Of a stretch of 41,481 nucleotides of DNA, positions 1-9,700 are shown piece by piece. Every line of letters begins with the position of its first letter. Within the stretch, counting starts at the first letter, position 1. The stretch comes from Oscillatoriaceae cyanobacterium M33_DOE_052 (GTDB lineage: Bacteria > Cyanobacteriota > Cyanobacteriia > Cyanobacteriales > Laspinemataceae). Below the pieces are notes generated by a model. That model was given only the letters and a program-made list of their open reading frames with translations. It ran no database searches and was not told the DNA's origin. The stretch is from positions 1 to 41,481 of the forward strand of contig DVDU01000285.1 in assembly GCA_015296065.1 (NCBI GenBank), read 5' to 3'. A program made the position numbers and the translations under genes.

Positions 1-7
1 CCCCCAT

Positions 8-793
8 CTACCGAGCCAGTGGTAACAGCGCTCCCACCCCTAACTCCCGCCCCCAGTTAAGTTTTGTCCATCCCCCCAAACCCTTACAGGCTGTCGCTTC
101 TAGAAGATGTGAGTAACGCATAGCTTCAAAAGGGGGGCTTTGAAGTTGCAGTTCCCAGGTGCCGCCTAATGCTGCATTACCCGTGGGATGGGGGTTGGCG
201 TAGATTTGCGCTTGGGTGATTTGGTGTAATTTGGTGATAAATTCTGCACCAGCATCACCGGCGGCGACTTTGCAACCATAGATATATAGATGGGTGATGC
301 CCCATTGTTGAAGTTGGGGGCGATATGACTCGATGTTGCTCAGTTCTAGAGTGCTGTTGCCCAGGTGGAGGCGTCCGGGGGACCCGTGGGAGATGATGTG
401 GAGAGAGGGAGGATGGGGGAGACGGGGAGACGGGGAGACGGGGAAGATGGGGAAGATGGGGGGAGGGGGAAGAGAGGGAGGGGTGGGAAGATGGGGAGGA
501 GGGGGAAGATGGGGAAGATGGGGAAGATGGGGAAGATTACTCCCCACACTCCCCACACTCCCCACACTTCCCACACTCCCCACACTCCCCACACTCTCAC
601 CAGTGAGATATTCGGTGATTTGGGTAATCCCATCTCGGTTGCTGTGGAGGATGAGGAGTTCGACGCCAGGAAGGATGGCGGCGGCGAGGAGGTGGTAATC
701 GTCGATTTGGGGGTCAATAATGACGATTTGCCGTGATGGTTCGATGCTGTGATGGTGGGTGGTGGGGAGTTGATAAGTAGTTTTACTAATCAT
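8..793 (-). CDS. Truncated DUF4347-domain protein (paralogue of the next gene)
   Basis: About 261 residues. The start is placed at the Met at 793 because from there the protein aligns with the N-terminus of the large neighbour (ISKTTYQLP against VSASTHQLP); an upstream Met at 823 is possible but unmatched. It has the DUF4347 hallmarks ISHGSPGRLHLGN and YIYGCKVAAGDAGAEF, so the His-Gly and Gly-Cys pair is intact. Residues about 63-128 are a low-complexity insertion (VGS, LPH and Pro-rich). After SPPFEAMRYSHLLEA, where the paralogue continues into a propeller and RTX repeats, this copy ends in about 25 unrelated residues. It is therefore a shortened duplicate with no visible secretion signal. 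It may be a decaying gene or a stand-alone DUF4347 protein. DUF4347 is known mainly as an N-terminal domain of very large cyanobacterial and proteobacterial surface proteins; its activity is not established. Confidence 0.7.
   Translation of the reverse strand: MISKTTYQLPTTHHHSIEPSRQIVIIDPQIDDYHLLAAAILPGVELLILHSNRDGITQITEYLTGESVGSVGSVGSVGSVGSVGSNLPHLPHLPHLPPPPHLPTPPSLPPPPIFPIFPVSPSPRLPHPPSLHIISHGSPGRLHLGNSTLELSNIESYRPQLQQWGITHLYIYGCKVAAGDAGAEFITKLHQITQAQIYANPHPTGNAALGGTWELQLQSPPFEAMRYSHLLEATACKGLGGWTKLNWGRELGVGALLPLAR
410..603. repeat. Short tandem repeats (8-9 nt units) inside the DUF4347 gene
   Basis: Two abutting arrays of opposite strand bias. One is GGGGAGAC and GGGGAAGAT units, purine-rich on the plus strand. 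The other is six to seven units of ACTCCCCAC. Most units are 9 nt, so they stay in frame and are translated as LPH and VGS tripeptides on the minus strand. They resemble the short tandemly repeated repetitive sequences known from filamentous cyanobacteria. Confidence 0.85.
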
Positions 794-968
794 AAATTTA
801 AGTTTGGTAGATGTTGATGGCAAAAAAAGTTTAATGGTCTTATGGGTGAGAGGGCTCTTGATTAGGATGCCCCAGTTATGCCTGGAAATGAGCAGGTATT
901 GGCTAATCCTGACGCGATACCTCCAGACAGCACCCGTGGAGATATCGCCCCAGTCTCACCCATATACC

Positions 969-3900
969 CTAGACAAAATGACTAGCGGTTAGATCCGTCA
1001 CCGCTACTCCCTTCACCACCGCCAAAAACTCACCAGAGCCAGCATCCTGAATCATCGCATCATTCGCCAAATTCCCCATACCTGGGCTGATGACCAATTG
1101 TGAGAAATTCAAATTACCACTCAAATAAAAGATATCCTCACCCTTGACAAAATCAGTGATAATATCTGCCCCTGCCACAGTCATGCCACCAGTGCCATTA
1201 CTCAAAACAAAGGCATCCCGTCCCGTCCCACCGGTGAGATTATCTATACCAGTACCTCCAAACAAAAAGTCATTACCACTATGACCCAGCAAAAAGTCAT
1301 CCCCATCATCACCATAAAGCCGGTCGTTGCCCTCACCCCCATACAGGATATCATCACCACCTAAGCCAGTGGCGTGGTCATTACCCAACCCCGCAAAAAT
1401 GACATCATTACCGTTACCGCCATTGAGGCCATCATCTCCCGCTTGTGCATACAGATTATCATTTCCTTCGCCGCCATCAATGACATCATTACCAGCGGCG
1501 TCATAAACTATATCATCAGCAGTTGAGCTGGTGACAATATCATCCTGAGCCGTCAAACCGATTATGCTTGGTGGGGATAACTGGAAAGTTGACCCTCGGT
1601 TATCATTATCGCTGATATTTCCAATTATCTGGGGAATTTTAAGATTGTTATAAGATGGGTCGTCACTGGTGATATTGTGGGTAATATTGCCCTGATGATT
1701 TCCTTCTAACTGACTATCATCTACCGCTGTCACTGTGACCATTTGGGGCAGATTCCAGTTAGAGGGAGTAAATGTTACCGTAGGGACATCGGTGGTAATT
1801 TGGCGATCATTATTGAGGGCAATGGTGACATCAGCTACTGGGGGCGATGTCAGCACCAGTTTGTAAACATCGGTGCCAAAACCTTCCAGAACATCGGTGC
1901 TACCTAATGGGTGAATAATCGAGACACCACCGGTGTCATTATCGGCAATATTGGCGACCACAGGAGCAATGGTCATGCCATTATAACCAGGGTCATTGCT
2001 GACAGCACTGTGAGTAATATTGCCCAGATGCAATCTGTCAATATTGCTATCATCTACCGCCGTCACTATCACGGTGTGGGGTTGATTCCAGTTGGTGCTA
2101 TCAAAAATTATGGGGGCAATGGGATTAATTTCTGAATCGGTGGTAAAATTGATCGTGACGGGTGCCGTGGGAGCGCTGGTCAGCACGATGTCATAGGTGC
2201 TATTGGCGCCACCTTCGGTGACATTAATCGTGGTAGCACTGACAGTTATCCCAGCGGTGTCATTATCGGTATTAGTCACCACCACATCTGGCACATCAAC
2301 ACCGTTGTAGTTAGGGTCAGCACTGATGGCAGACTCGGTGATGATGTTGTAATTGATATCGCCATCATCTACATTGTCATCAACACCAGTCACCGGGACA
2401 GTTTGGGTTTGATTCCAGTTGGCTGGGGTAAATGTTAGACTGGGAATAACTGTGCCTTCGGCGGGGTTGTCACTGGTGAGGTTAATGGTGACATCGGCGG
2501 TGGGTTGACTGTTCAAAACTACGGTAAAATTAGCCATACCCCCGGCTTCGCTGGTGGTGAGACTGATGGGGGTGACAGTTATCCCAGCGGTGTCATTATC
2601 GGTGATGGTGAAACTGGCATTAGTGGTAGTTCCTAACTGAATGCCAGCCGTAGGGTTACTGATGGTAAAGGTGGCGGTTTCGTCTCCTTCGGCGATGCTA
2701 TCTTGAGCAATAGTGACGGTAACGGAACCGGTGGTGGCACCATCAGGAATGATAATTTGAGTGGGGATGGTGGTGCTAAAGTCGCTGTTATCGGCTGTGC
2801 CAGATAAGGCTAAGTTTAGGGTTTGGTTGCCAAAGACAGGGCCAGCAGCGGTGGCGTTGATAGTAATGGTACTGGTTCCGGCTTCACTACCACTATTGGG
2901 AAGAACTTCGAGGTTGATGGTGGGTGGGGGGATGGTGATGGTGAAGGTTTGAGTGGTTGAGGTGTCAATACCGCTGTTAGCTGTGCCGCCGTTATCTTGG
3001 AGTTGAACGGAAATAGTGGCTGTACCTGGTGTCCCCGTGGGGGTGTAGGTGAGGGTGCCGTTATTGGCGATATCGGGGGGAGTGGTAAATAAGGTGTTGC
3101 CAGATGTGATGTTAATGAGGAAGTCGGCCACAGTTTGGGTGTTTTCTTCCACCGGACCGAAAATGAAAGTATTTGCCCATCCGGTAACGGTTTGGGGTGA
3201 GTTTGTCCAAGTGGAAAGGGTTTGGTTTCCTAGGTGGCTGAAGCTGGGACGGTCATTGACGGGGTTAACTGTGATGCTGAAGGTTTGCGCGGGGAAGATA
3301 TTGTTACCGCCGCCGTTATCTTGGACTGCTACATCAAAAGTGGAAATGCCACTGGTGTCAGCAGTGGGGGTGTAAGAGAGAGTACCGCTACTATTTACTG
3401 TGGGAATAGCAGCAAATAAACCAGGGTTGCTGATGTTGCTGATGGTGTAGGTGGCAGTTTGGGTGGCTTCATTAGCCGGTCCGGGGTTGAAAGTTGCCCA
3501 GTTGGGGATGTTTATGGCTGCACTATCTTCGTTGACGGCGGTGGGGTTGGTGGCGGTGAAACTGGGAGCGTCGTTGATGGGGTTGATGGTGAGGTTTACG
3601 GTGGCGGTGGTGGTGGCGTAGTTGCTACCGTCGCTGCCATTCCAAGTAAAGCTGCTGTTACCGTTGAAGTCGGCGGCGGGGATAAAGGTGAGGTTGGGGA
3701 TGTTGGCGAGGAGTATTTCTTGGTTTAAGGTGACATCAACACCGCCTATTTGCAGAATGCCATTGGTGGGTAGGCTGGTAATTTGAATTTTGTTGAGGCT
3801 GTCGTTATCAATATCACTGAAGACGGTGGTAAAGTCGGTTTCAGTAAAGGTGATGTTGGTGTCTTCATCGCCGGTTTTGTTGATGTTGGTGATGGTGGGG

Positions 3901-6557
3901 ATGGTGTTGTAGGTGACGGTGTTATCTGTGCTGGTACTGGCGGTGTTGTTGTTGCTGGCGGCGTCAGTGGCGGCGTTGGCGTTGATGCTGACTATTACGT
4001 TGCCGCTGCTGGTCATACCAGAAACTGCCACATTATAAGTAGTACCGCTACCGGTGATGGTGGGAGTTAATGTGCCGGTGGTGGTAGTACCGGTAAAGTT
4101 GATGTCTGTGGGGTCAAAACCGGTGATGGGTTCGGAGAAGCTGACGGTAAAGTTGATGGGAGAAGTGGTGGCGGGGTCGGTTTGTCCGCCTGCTTGTTCT
4201 ATGGTGACGGTGGGAGGGGTGGTGTCGATGATGAGGTTTTTATTCGCACCGAGGGAGTTGGTAGTACCGGGACTGGGGAGGGTGAGGTCTGCATCGTTGG
4301 TAGCGCCATCTTTGATGGTGCCGCCGTTGAGGTTGAGGGCAGTGGTGCTGGTATAGTCGAGGTCGGAGCTGTTCTCGGAGGTGCCGACGGTGTAGTTAAA
4401 GGTGAGGGTGTTGGTGCCGCTACCGGAGGTATAGATGATGGTGCGACCTGTGTTTAAGGTGAGGGTAGGGGTGCCAGTGACGGTGACGGGTTCGGAAAAG
4501 GCGATGGTAATGGGGATGAGGCTACCGAGGTTGTAGCTGCCATCGGTTTGGCTGGAGGTGATGCTGGTGACGGTGGGAGCGACTCCGGGTGTCAACTTGC
4601 TGATGAAGATATCACCACTTCCCGCTGAAGTGAAGTTGGCGGTGCCAGTACCGGGGTCAAAGTCGGTGGTGCCAGTGAAATAGCCAGTGGTGTAAACATT
4701 GCCGCTGGTATCAAGGGCGATGTTGTAGCCTTCGTCACCACTGCTCCCCCCCATATTCTTAGCCCAGGCGAAGGTGCCGTCAGAGTTCAGCTTGCTGATG
4801 AAAATGTCATTGCTTCCCCCTGAAGTGAGGTTGAAGGTGCCAGTACCAGGGTCAAAGTCGGCGGTGCCAGAGAAACCGCCAGTGGTGTAAACATTGCCGC
4901 TGCTGTCAAGGGCGATCTTGCCACCATAATCATCACTGCCCCCCCCCAGTTGCTTTGCCCAAGCGAAGGTGCCATCAGAGTTCAGCTTGTTGATGAAGAT
5001 GTCCCAGCCTCCTGCAGAAGTGAGGTTGAAGGTGCCAGGATCAGGGTCGAAGTCGGCGGTGCCATTAAATCTGCCACTGGTATAAATGTTGCCACTGCTG
5101 TCGATGGCGATGCCAATGCCCAAGCTGTTACCCCCGAGTTGCTTGGCCCAAGCGAAACTGCCATCAGGGTTAAGTTTGCTGATGAAGCTGTCAGCACTTC
5201 CGGCTGAAGTGAGGTTATAGGTGCCAGGACCGGGGTCAAAGTCGGCGGTGCCAGAGAAAGAGCCAGTGGTGTAGATGTTGCCACTGCTGTCAAGGGTTAT
5301 GCTGTTGCCTATGTGCTCACCGCTCCCCCCCATGTTCTTGGCCCAGGCGAAACTGCCATCAGGGTTAAGTTTGCTGATGAAGGTGTCAGAATATCCCGCA
5401 GAAGTGAGGTTGAAGGTGCCAGAACCGGGGTCAAAGTCAACCGTGCCAGAGAAACCGCCAGTGGTGTAAACATTGCCGCTGCTGTCAAGGGTGATGCTGC
5501 TGCCACGATCGCTACCACCCGCCCCCATTTTCTTAGCCCAAACATAGTTGCCGTTGGCGTCGAGTTTGCTGATGAAGATGTCATAGCTCACAGCAGAAGT
5601 GAGGTTGAAGGTGCCAGGACCAGGGTCAAAGTCGGCGGTGCCTTGGAAATTGCCAATAGTGTAAATGTTGCCACTGCCATCTATGGCAGTACTCCAACTG
5701 TCGTCCATACCGCTCCCCCCCAGTTGCTTCGCCCAGGCGAAAGTGCCGTCTGGGTTCAGCTTGCTGATGAAGCTGTCAGCACTTCCGGCTGAAGTGAGGT
5801 TATAGGTGCCAGGACCGGGGTCAAAGTCGGCGGTGCCCCAGAAAGAGCCAATGGTGTAAATGTTGCCACTGCTGTCTATGGTGATACTGCTGCCACCTTC
5901 GCCACTGCTCCCCCCCATACTCTTGGCCCAGGCGTATTCGGGTTCTAGGAGGATACCGGGGTAGGTGGCGAGGGTTTCTGGGTTGAGGGGGAATCCCCCC
6001 AACCCCCCTTCAAAAGGGGGGCTTTTGAGTTGCAGTTCCCAGGTGCCGCCTAATGCTGCATTGCCCGTGGGGTGGGGGTTGGCGTAGATGGTGGCACCGG
6101 TAATTTGATGTAATTTGGTGATAAATTCTGCACCAGCGTCACCAGCGGCGACTTTGCAACCATAGATATATAGATGTGCCATGCCCCATTGTTGAAGTTG
6201 GGGGCGATATTGCTCGATGTTATTCAGTTCTAGGATGCTGTTGCCTAGATGAATACGTCCGGGGGAGCCGTGGGAGATGATGTGCAGAGAAGAATCCCCC
6301 CAACCCCCCTTTGAAAGGGGGGCGGTGGCTCCATCCCCCCAACCTCCCGATGATTGGGGGGCTTTTTGGAGGTATTCGGTGATTTGTTCGATACCGTCGC
6401 GGTTGGGTTGGAGGATGAGGAGTTCGACGCCGGGAATGACGGCGGAAGCGAGCATTTGATAATCGTCGATTTGGGGGTCAATAATGACGATTTGCCGTTG
6501 TGGTGGGATGGTTTGATTTTGGCTGGTGGGGAGTTGATGGGTAGATGCACTGACCAT
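969..6557 (-). CDS. Giant secreted repeat protein: DUF4347, SBBP propeller, Ig/Calx-beta modules, RTX
   Basis: 1862 residues. Order of parts: DUF4347 at about 20-200 (His96-Gly97 and Gly133-Cys134 motifs); seven SBBP repeats of about 65 residues at about 207-656, each with AWAK, DSSGN(I/V)YT, GTADFDPG and FISKL; bacterial Ig-like modules with FSEPVT/FSEPIT at about 665-880; cadherin-like modules with NDAPSF/NDRPSF at about 885-1215; about four Calx-beta-like modules separated by DNDTAGI at about 1220-1665; RTX calcium-binding nonapeptides (GGEGNDRLYG type) at about 1670-1785; and a C-terminal tail with DFVKGED. There is no N-terminal signal peptide, and RTX plus tail fits type I secretion. 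The likely role is adhesion or a surface structure. The gene directly upstream on the same strand is the CHAT adhesin. Two palindromic repeats are translated inside the DUF4347 part. Confidence 0.9.
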   Translation of the reverse strand: MVSASTHQLPTSQNQTIPPQRQIVIIDPQIDDYQMLASAVIPGVELLILQPNRDGIEQITEYLQKAPQSSGGWGDGATAPLSKGGWGDSSLHIISHGSPGRIHLGNSILELNNIEQYRPQLQQWGMAHLYIYGCKVAAGDAGAEFITKLHQITGATIYANPHPTGNAALGGTWELQLKSPPFEGGLGGFPLNPETLATYPGILLEPEYAWAKSMGGSSGEGGSSITIDSSGNIYTIGSFWGTADFDPGPGTYNLTSAGSADSFISKLNPDGTFAWAKQLGGSGMDDSWSTAIDGSGNIYTIGNFQGTADFDPGPGTFNLTSAVSYDIFISKLDANGNYVWAKKMGAGGSDRGSSITLDSSGNVYTTGGFSGTVDFDPGSGTFNLTSAGYSDTFISKLNPDGSFAWAKNMGGSGEHIGNSITLDSSGNIYTTGSFSGTADFDPGPGTYNLTSAGSADSFISKLNPDGSFAWAKQLGGNSLGIGIAIDSSGNIYTSGRFNGTADFDPDPGTFNLTSAGGWDIFINKLNSDGTFAWAKQLGGGSDDYGGKIALDSSGNVYTTGGFSGTADFDPGTGTFNLTSGGSNDIFISKLNSDGTFAWAKNMGGSSGDEGYNIALDTSGNVYTTGYFTGTTDFDPGTGTANFTSAGSGDIFISKLTPGVAPTVTSITSSQTDGSYNLGSLIPITIAFSEPVTVTGTPTLTLNTGRTIIYTSGSGTNTLTFNYTVGTSENSSDLDYTSTTALNLNGGTIKDGATNDADLTLPSPGTTNSLGANKNLIIDTTPPTVTIEQAGGQTDPATTSPINFTVSFSEPITGFDPTDINFTGTTTTGTLTPTITGSGTTYNVAVSGMTSSGNVIVSINANAATDAASNNNTASTSTDNTVTYNTIPTITNINKTGDEDTNITFTETDFTTVFSDIDNDSLNKIQITSLPTNGILQIGGVDVTLNQEILLANIPNLTFIPAADFNGNSSFTWNGSDGSNYATTTATVNLTINPINDAPSFTATNPTAVNEDSAAINIPNWATFNPGPANEATQTATYTISNISNPGLFAAIPTVNSSGTLSYTPTADTSGISTFDVAVQDNGGGNNIFPAQTFSITVNPVNDRPSFSHLGNQTLSTWTNSPQTVTGWANTFIFGPVEENTQTVADFLINITSGNTLFTTPPDIANNGTLTYTPTGTPGTATISVQLQDNGGTANSGIDTSTTQTFTITIPPPTINLEVLPNSGSEAGTSTITINATAAGPVFGNQTLNLALSGTADNSDFSTTIPTQIIIPDGATTGSVTVTIAQDSIAEGDETATFTISNPTAGIQLGTTTNASFTITDNDTAGITVTPISLTTSEAGGMANFTVVLNSQPTADVTINLTSDNPAEGTVIPSLTFTPANWNQTQTVPVTGVDDNVDDGDINYNIITESAISADPNYNGVDVPDVVVTNTDNDTAGITVSATTINVTEGGANSTYDIVLTSAPTAPVTINFTTDSEINPIAPIIFDSTNWNQPHTVIVTAVDDSNIDRLHLGNITHSAVSNDPGYNGMTIAPVVANIADNDTGGVSIIHPLGSTDVLEGFGTDVYKLVLTSPPVADVTIALNNDRQITTDVPTVTFTPSNWNLPQMVTVTAVDDSQLEGNHQGNITHNITSDDPSYNNLKIPQIIGNISDNDNRGSTFQLSPPSIIGLTAQDDIVTSSTADDIVYDAAGNDVIDGGEGNDNLYAQAGDDGLNGGNGNDVIFAGLGNDHATGLGGDDILYGGEGNDRLYGDDGDDFLLGHSGNDFLFGGTGIDNLTGGTGRDAFVLSNGTGGMTVAGADIITDFVKGEDIFYLSGNLNFSQLVISPGMGNLANDAMIQDAGSGEFLAVVKGVAVTDLTASHFV
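4590..5935 (-). repeat. Seven tandem ~195-bp SBBP-encoding repeats
   Basis: The segment coding for the propeller consists of seven direct repeats. They keep long stretches of near-identical DNA, for example the GGGTCAAAGTCGGCGGTGCC block recurring once per unit. Seven copies fit a seven-blade beta-propeller. The DNA similarity implies recent expansion or gene conversion. Confidence 0.85.
5992..6026. repeat. Interspersed C-rich palindrome, translated as SPPFEGGLGG
   Basis: AACCCCCCTT, CAA, then AAGGGGGGCT forms an imperfect hairpin preceded by AATCCCCCC. Read on the minus strand it adds the peptide SPPFEGGLGGFP at the end of the DUF4347 domain. The same half-site (AAAAGGGGGGCTTT) survives in the truncated paralogue at about 130-143. 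Confidence 0.75.
6293..6366. repeat. Two tandem copies of the C-rich palindrome inside DUF4347
   Basis: Copies at about 6293-6323 and 6332-6366 each read AATCCCCCCAACC-type sequence followed by its inverted partner. They are translated as a Gly/Trp-rich loop (SSGGWGDG and LSKGGWGD) between ITEYL and SLHIISHG. The insertion point matches that of the 9-nt arrays in the paralogue. Confidence 0.75.
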
Positions 6558-6650
6558 AGATGTGATTTGGTGTGGTAGATGTTGATGATTTAATGGTGGT
6601 TTTTTGTCTGTGAGGGGGGCGCGGGGTTTGCCCCTACACCAATTTTAGTG

Positions 6651-6684
6651 GGCTGGGGAGGGCTGAAGCCCAACTACGAACCTT
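6651..6684. repeat. Interspersed GGGCTGAAGCCC / CTACGAACC repeat
   Basis: GGGCTGAAGCCC followed by AACTACGAACC is the inverse complement of the GGTTCGTAGT...GGGCTTTAGCCC copies at about 33.4 and 38.0 kb. The 151-bp gap between the two giant genes contains nothing else recognisable apart from a GGGGTTTGCCCCTAC element at about 6623. Confidence 0.6.
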
Positions 6685-6708
6685 GAACATAAGCTAAAGC
6701 TCTGCTAA

Positions 6709-9700
6709 TTACCAAGGACTGCCAATCATGGTGAAAGGAGCCCAATAATATGGATGTTGCAGGTTGGGGATGGGTTGGTTAGCGATTTCTGGGGGGAGGG
6801 GGATGGTTTGATTGGAGTTTTCTAGGATGAGGTTGCCGTTTTCTATGCGAGCTTGGTTTTTAATCATGGCAATTTGGGCTTGGCGGAGAGCTTCGGCTTT
6901 GATGGGGGCTTGTTTGAGACTGTGGTAAAATTCGGTCATTAGGGCGAGGGTGCCTTCGTCGCTGACGTACCACAGGCTGGCTAGGGCGGTTTTGACTCCG
7001 GCTTGGACGGCTAGTCCGGCAAATCCTAATTCTGAGCGATCGTCCCCCAAAGCTGTCCGACAAGCACTGAGTACCAACAGGTCAACCGGTGGGTCATATA
7101 AGCGCAATTCCGAGAGGCGATCGAGCGTCAATTTCTCATCCCCCAACTGAATATAAGAATTTTCCGGTTTTCCCGGCACAAATTCCGCGTGAGTGGCCAG
7201 ATGCACAATTCTAAATTGGCTACTTGCCCTCTGTTTCTTCAGATTATCCAGAGTAAAGTTTTCATTCAGAAAAGACGAACCCTGCCAATTTTGGGTAATA
7301 TTATTAATCTCCACCGGCACCGCAGGCAAAGGTGTTTGCCCCTCAAATTCCGACGCCCCCATCGCCAAAATCTCCGCATCTTTCAACGGTGAGTAGCTAG
7401 TATCAGTTAAATTAACACTGGGAATCAGAGCCAAGCTGTATTTTTCCACCAAGAACTGCTGGCCATCGTGGAGAGCCGCGATAGGTAGAGACCGCAACCC
7501 CGCATCCATAGAAAACAGGATAGTATCCAAACCCAGCTTTTCAATTTCATCCTCTAGAGGCGCGATTATCCATTGATATAGCTGTTGAGAAACTGTCAAA
7601 TAGCTATTATTATAGCGCCCACGAGGATTAGTTATTTCTCCGCTAAGTTTTTGGAGCGTTGCCAGCAGAACCTGGCGCTTCGCTTCGGGAATGCTCCGGT
7701 GAATAGGTAAGCCTTTCTGCGGCACCAGAATGATATCTAGCTGTTCGGGACGAGCAAAAGCGTAAAGGATGGCACTTTTAGTATTGGTCAGACTAGATAC
7801 TGCCCCAATTTTGTCTTGGATAGCCCCAAAAGATTTTAACTCAACCGTCACACTTTTATCAATATAAGACCCTAACTCTTCCGTAAATATGGTATCAATA
7901 AATGTGGTAGCTTCCGGCACATTACCGCTGTCAATTTCACCACCTACATCACTAGGGCTAACTGTGCGAAAACTCAATTGAGCTGCAGTTGCTTGCTCGC
8001 CGGAACTAACCACAGAAATAGTTGCACGCCCACCACTACTAGCGCTGTTTTCTGAAGCAGAACTCCCAGGGGTGATACTGTTGTTGATAGCGTTATTGGT
8101 TGCCGGAGTTTCATTGATGCTATCTAGCAATTGTTGCCGCCTGATTTCTGGTGCATTAACAGGCGCAGGTGTTGGAATTGGCGGATTTGCTGACGCTACT
8201 GGTGCCGATATTACTGGCGTTGTGGTATTAGGAGGCGTATTGACCACCGGTGTGGATGTTGTCACTGTGGGAGTATTAGCACTCGATATATTTTCTGCTG
8301 ATGTGGGTGTTATTGGTGTTGTAGTATTAGCACTGGGGATATTTACCACGGCTGTGGATGTGGTTGGTGTTGTGGTGTTATCAACTGGAGGGGTTTCTCC
8401 CGTCGGCTCTGCGGTAGATGGTTCTGGCTCGGTGTTATCAACCGGAGGGGTTTCTCCCGTCGGCTCTGTGGTAGATGGTTCTGGCTCTGTCGTCTCCTCG
8501 GCGGGTGTTTCCTCCGTTGGCTCCGAAATGGGTGGTAATGTGATAATTTCACTGGGGGTATTTGCTGGCGGTGGTTCCTCCACTGGCGTTTCCGGTGCAG
8601 TAGTGATGATGGTAATATTACCCTGGTTATAAGTATCGGGGGGAACGGGAACCACAAACCGGGGGTTAATGGTTTCGCTGCCAGTGGTAATAGCTCCCGC
8701 CGTGCCTAATGTGGTAGCATCACCCACAATAAATGTGGTATTAGTGCTACCATTATGGCGGATACTAATGCTACCGCCGCTGCTACCAGCAGCACTGGAA
8801 ATGCTGGCATCAATCCCATTGCTATTGGTAAAAACGTCCCTCACTTGTAGCAGATTACTGGTAAGGTCAATATTACCACCGCTGGAGTCGAGAAAACGGG
8901 CAATGGTAATATTGTTAGCCGCAGTGATATCGATATTCCCGCCATTAGTTGCGATGCGGTCAGCAGTAATATTGCCCGCAGCATTCCAAATCACTGGGCC
9001 GCCTGCAGTGGTAATGACACCAGTAGAAATACTATTATTAGAAATGGGAGTAGTGATAAAAGAAGTATCGGTGATGTTGATATCTGGTGTTAAATTAGGA
9101 GAGCCGCTAAAGCTGGTGACACCAGAACGGAGAATTAAAGCCGCACTACTGCTTAAAACCGCTGCATCTGGGTCAGCCGCATTAGCCAAGGTGACATCGG
9201 GGCCAGTGATAGTAATATTACCAGCTCTGATAGCGCCTCCGGCTTCCACTTTTAGGGCAACTCCGGTATAATCGCCAAATGTAACATCTCCGGCGGCGAT
9301 AATAATGGGGTCATACCAACTGATAAAAGTCCCCAGTTGTCCGGTTAAGTTTTGCAGCGAGAAATGACCCCCCGCTGTAAACTGAGAATCGCCGGAAATT
9401 TGCCCATTACTGGCTAAGGTGATATCACCTAAAGCCGTAAAAGGTGAAATGGTCTCTAGTGCCAAAATATCGATGTTTTGGTTCCCTTGAATCCAAATGG
9501 AACCACCAGCAGTGGTTTGGAAGGTGAAAACTCCATCCCGAATGCGCACAGTATCGCCAGCTAATAGATGTAAATCTTGGTTTAGGGATAGTTGACTGCC
9601 CACTAAGGTGAGATTTCCTGTGGCAGACAAAGTGGCCTGATTGGCATTAAGTGAGGAATTGACTAACACTGCATCCCCCGGACGAATTGACCAACCAGAA

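Noticed and set aside
333-736. Open frames on both strands through the 8-9-nt repeat region
   Set aside because: They exist only because the short repeats lack stops; the real frame is the DUF4347 gene.
3049-4457. Plus-strand frames opposite the giant repeat protein
   Set aside because: Gly/Val-rich shadows of the minus-strand coding sequence with no domain or ribosome site.
4590-5935. CRISPR-like regular repeats
   Set aside because: The ~195-bp periodicity is in-frame protein repeats (SBBP), with no unique spacers and no cas genes.
8072-8632. 186-codon plus-strand frame
   Set aside because: Mirror of the Thr/Pro-rich stalk of the CHAT adhesin.
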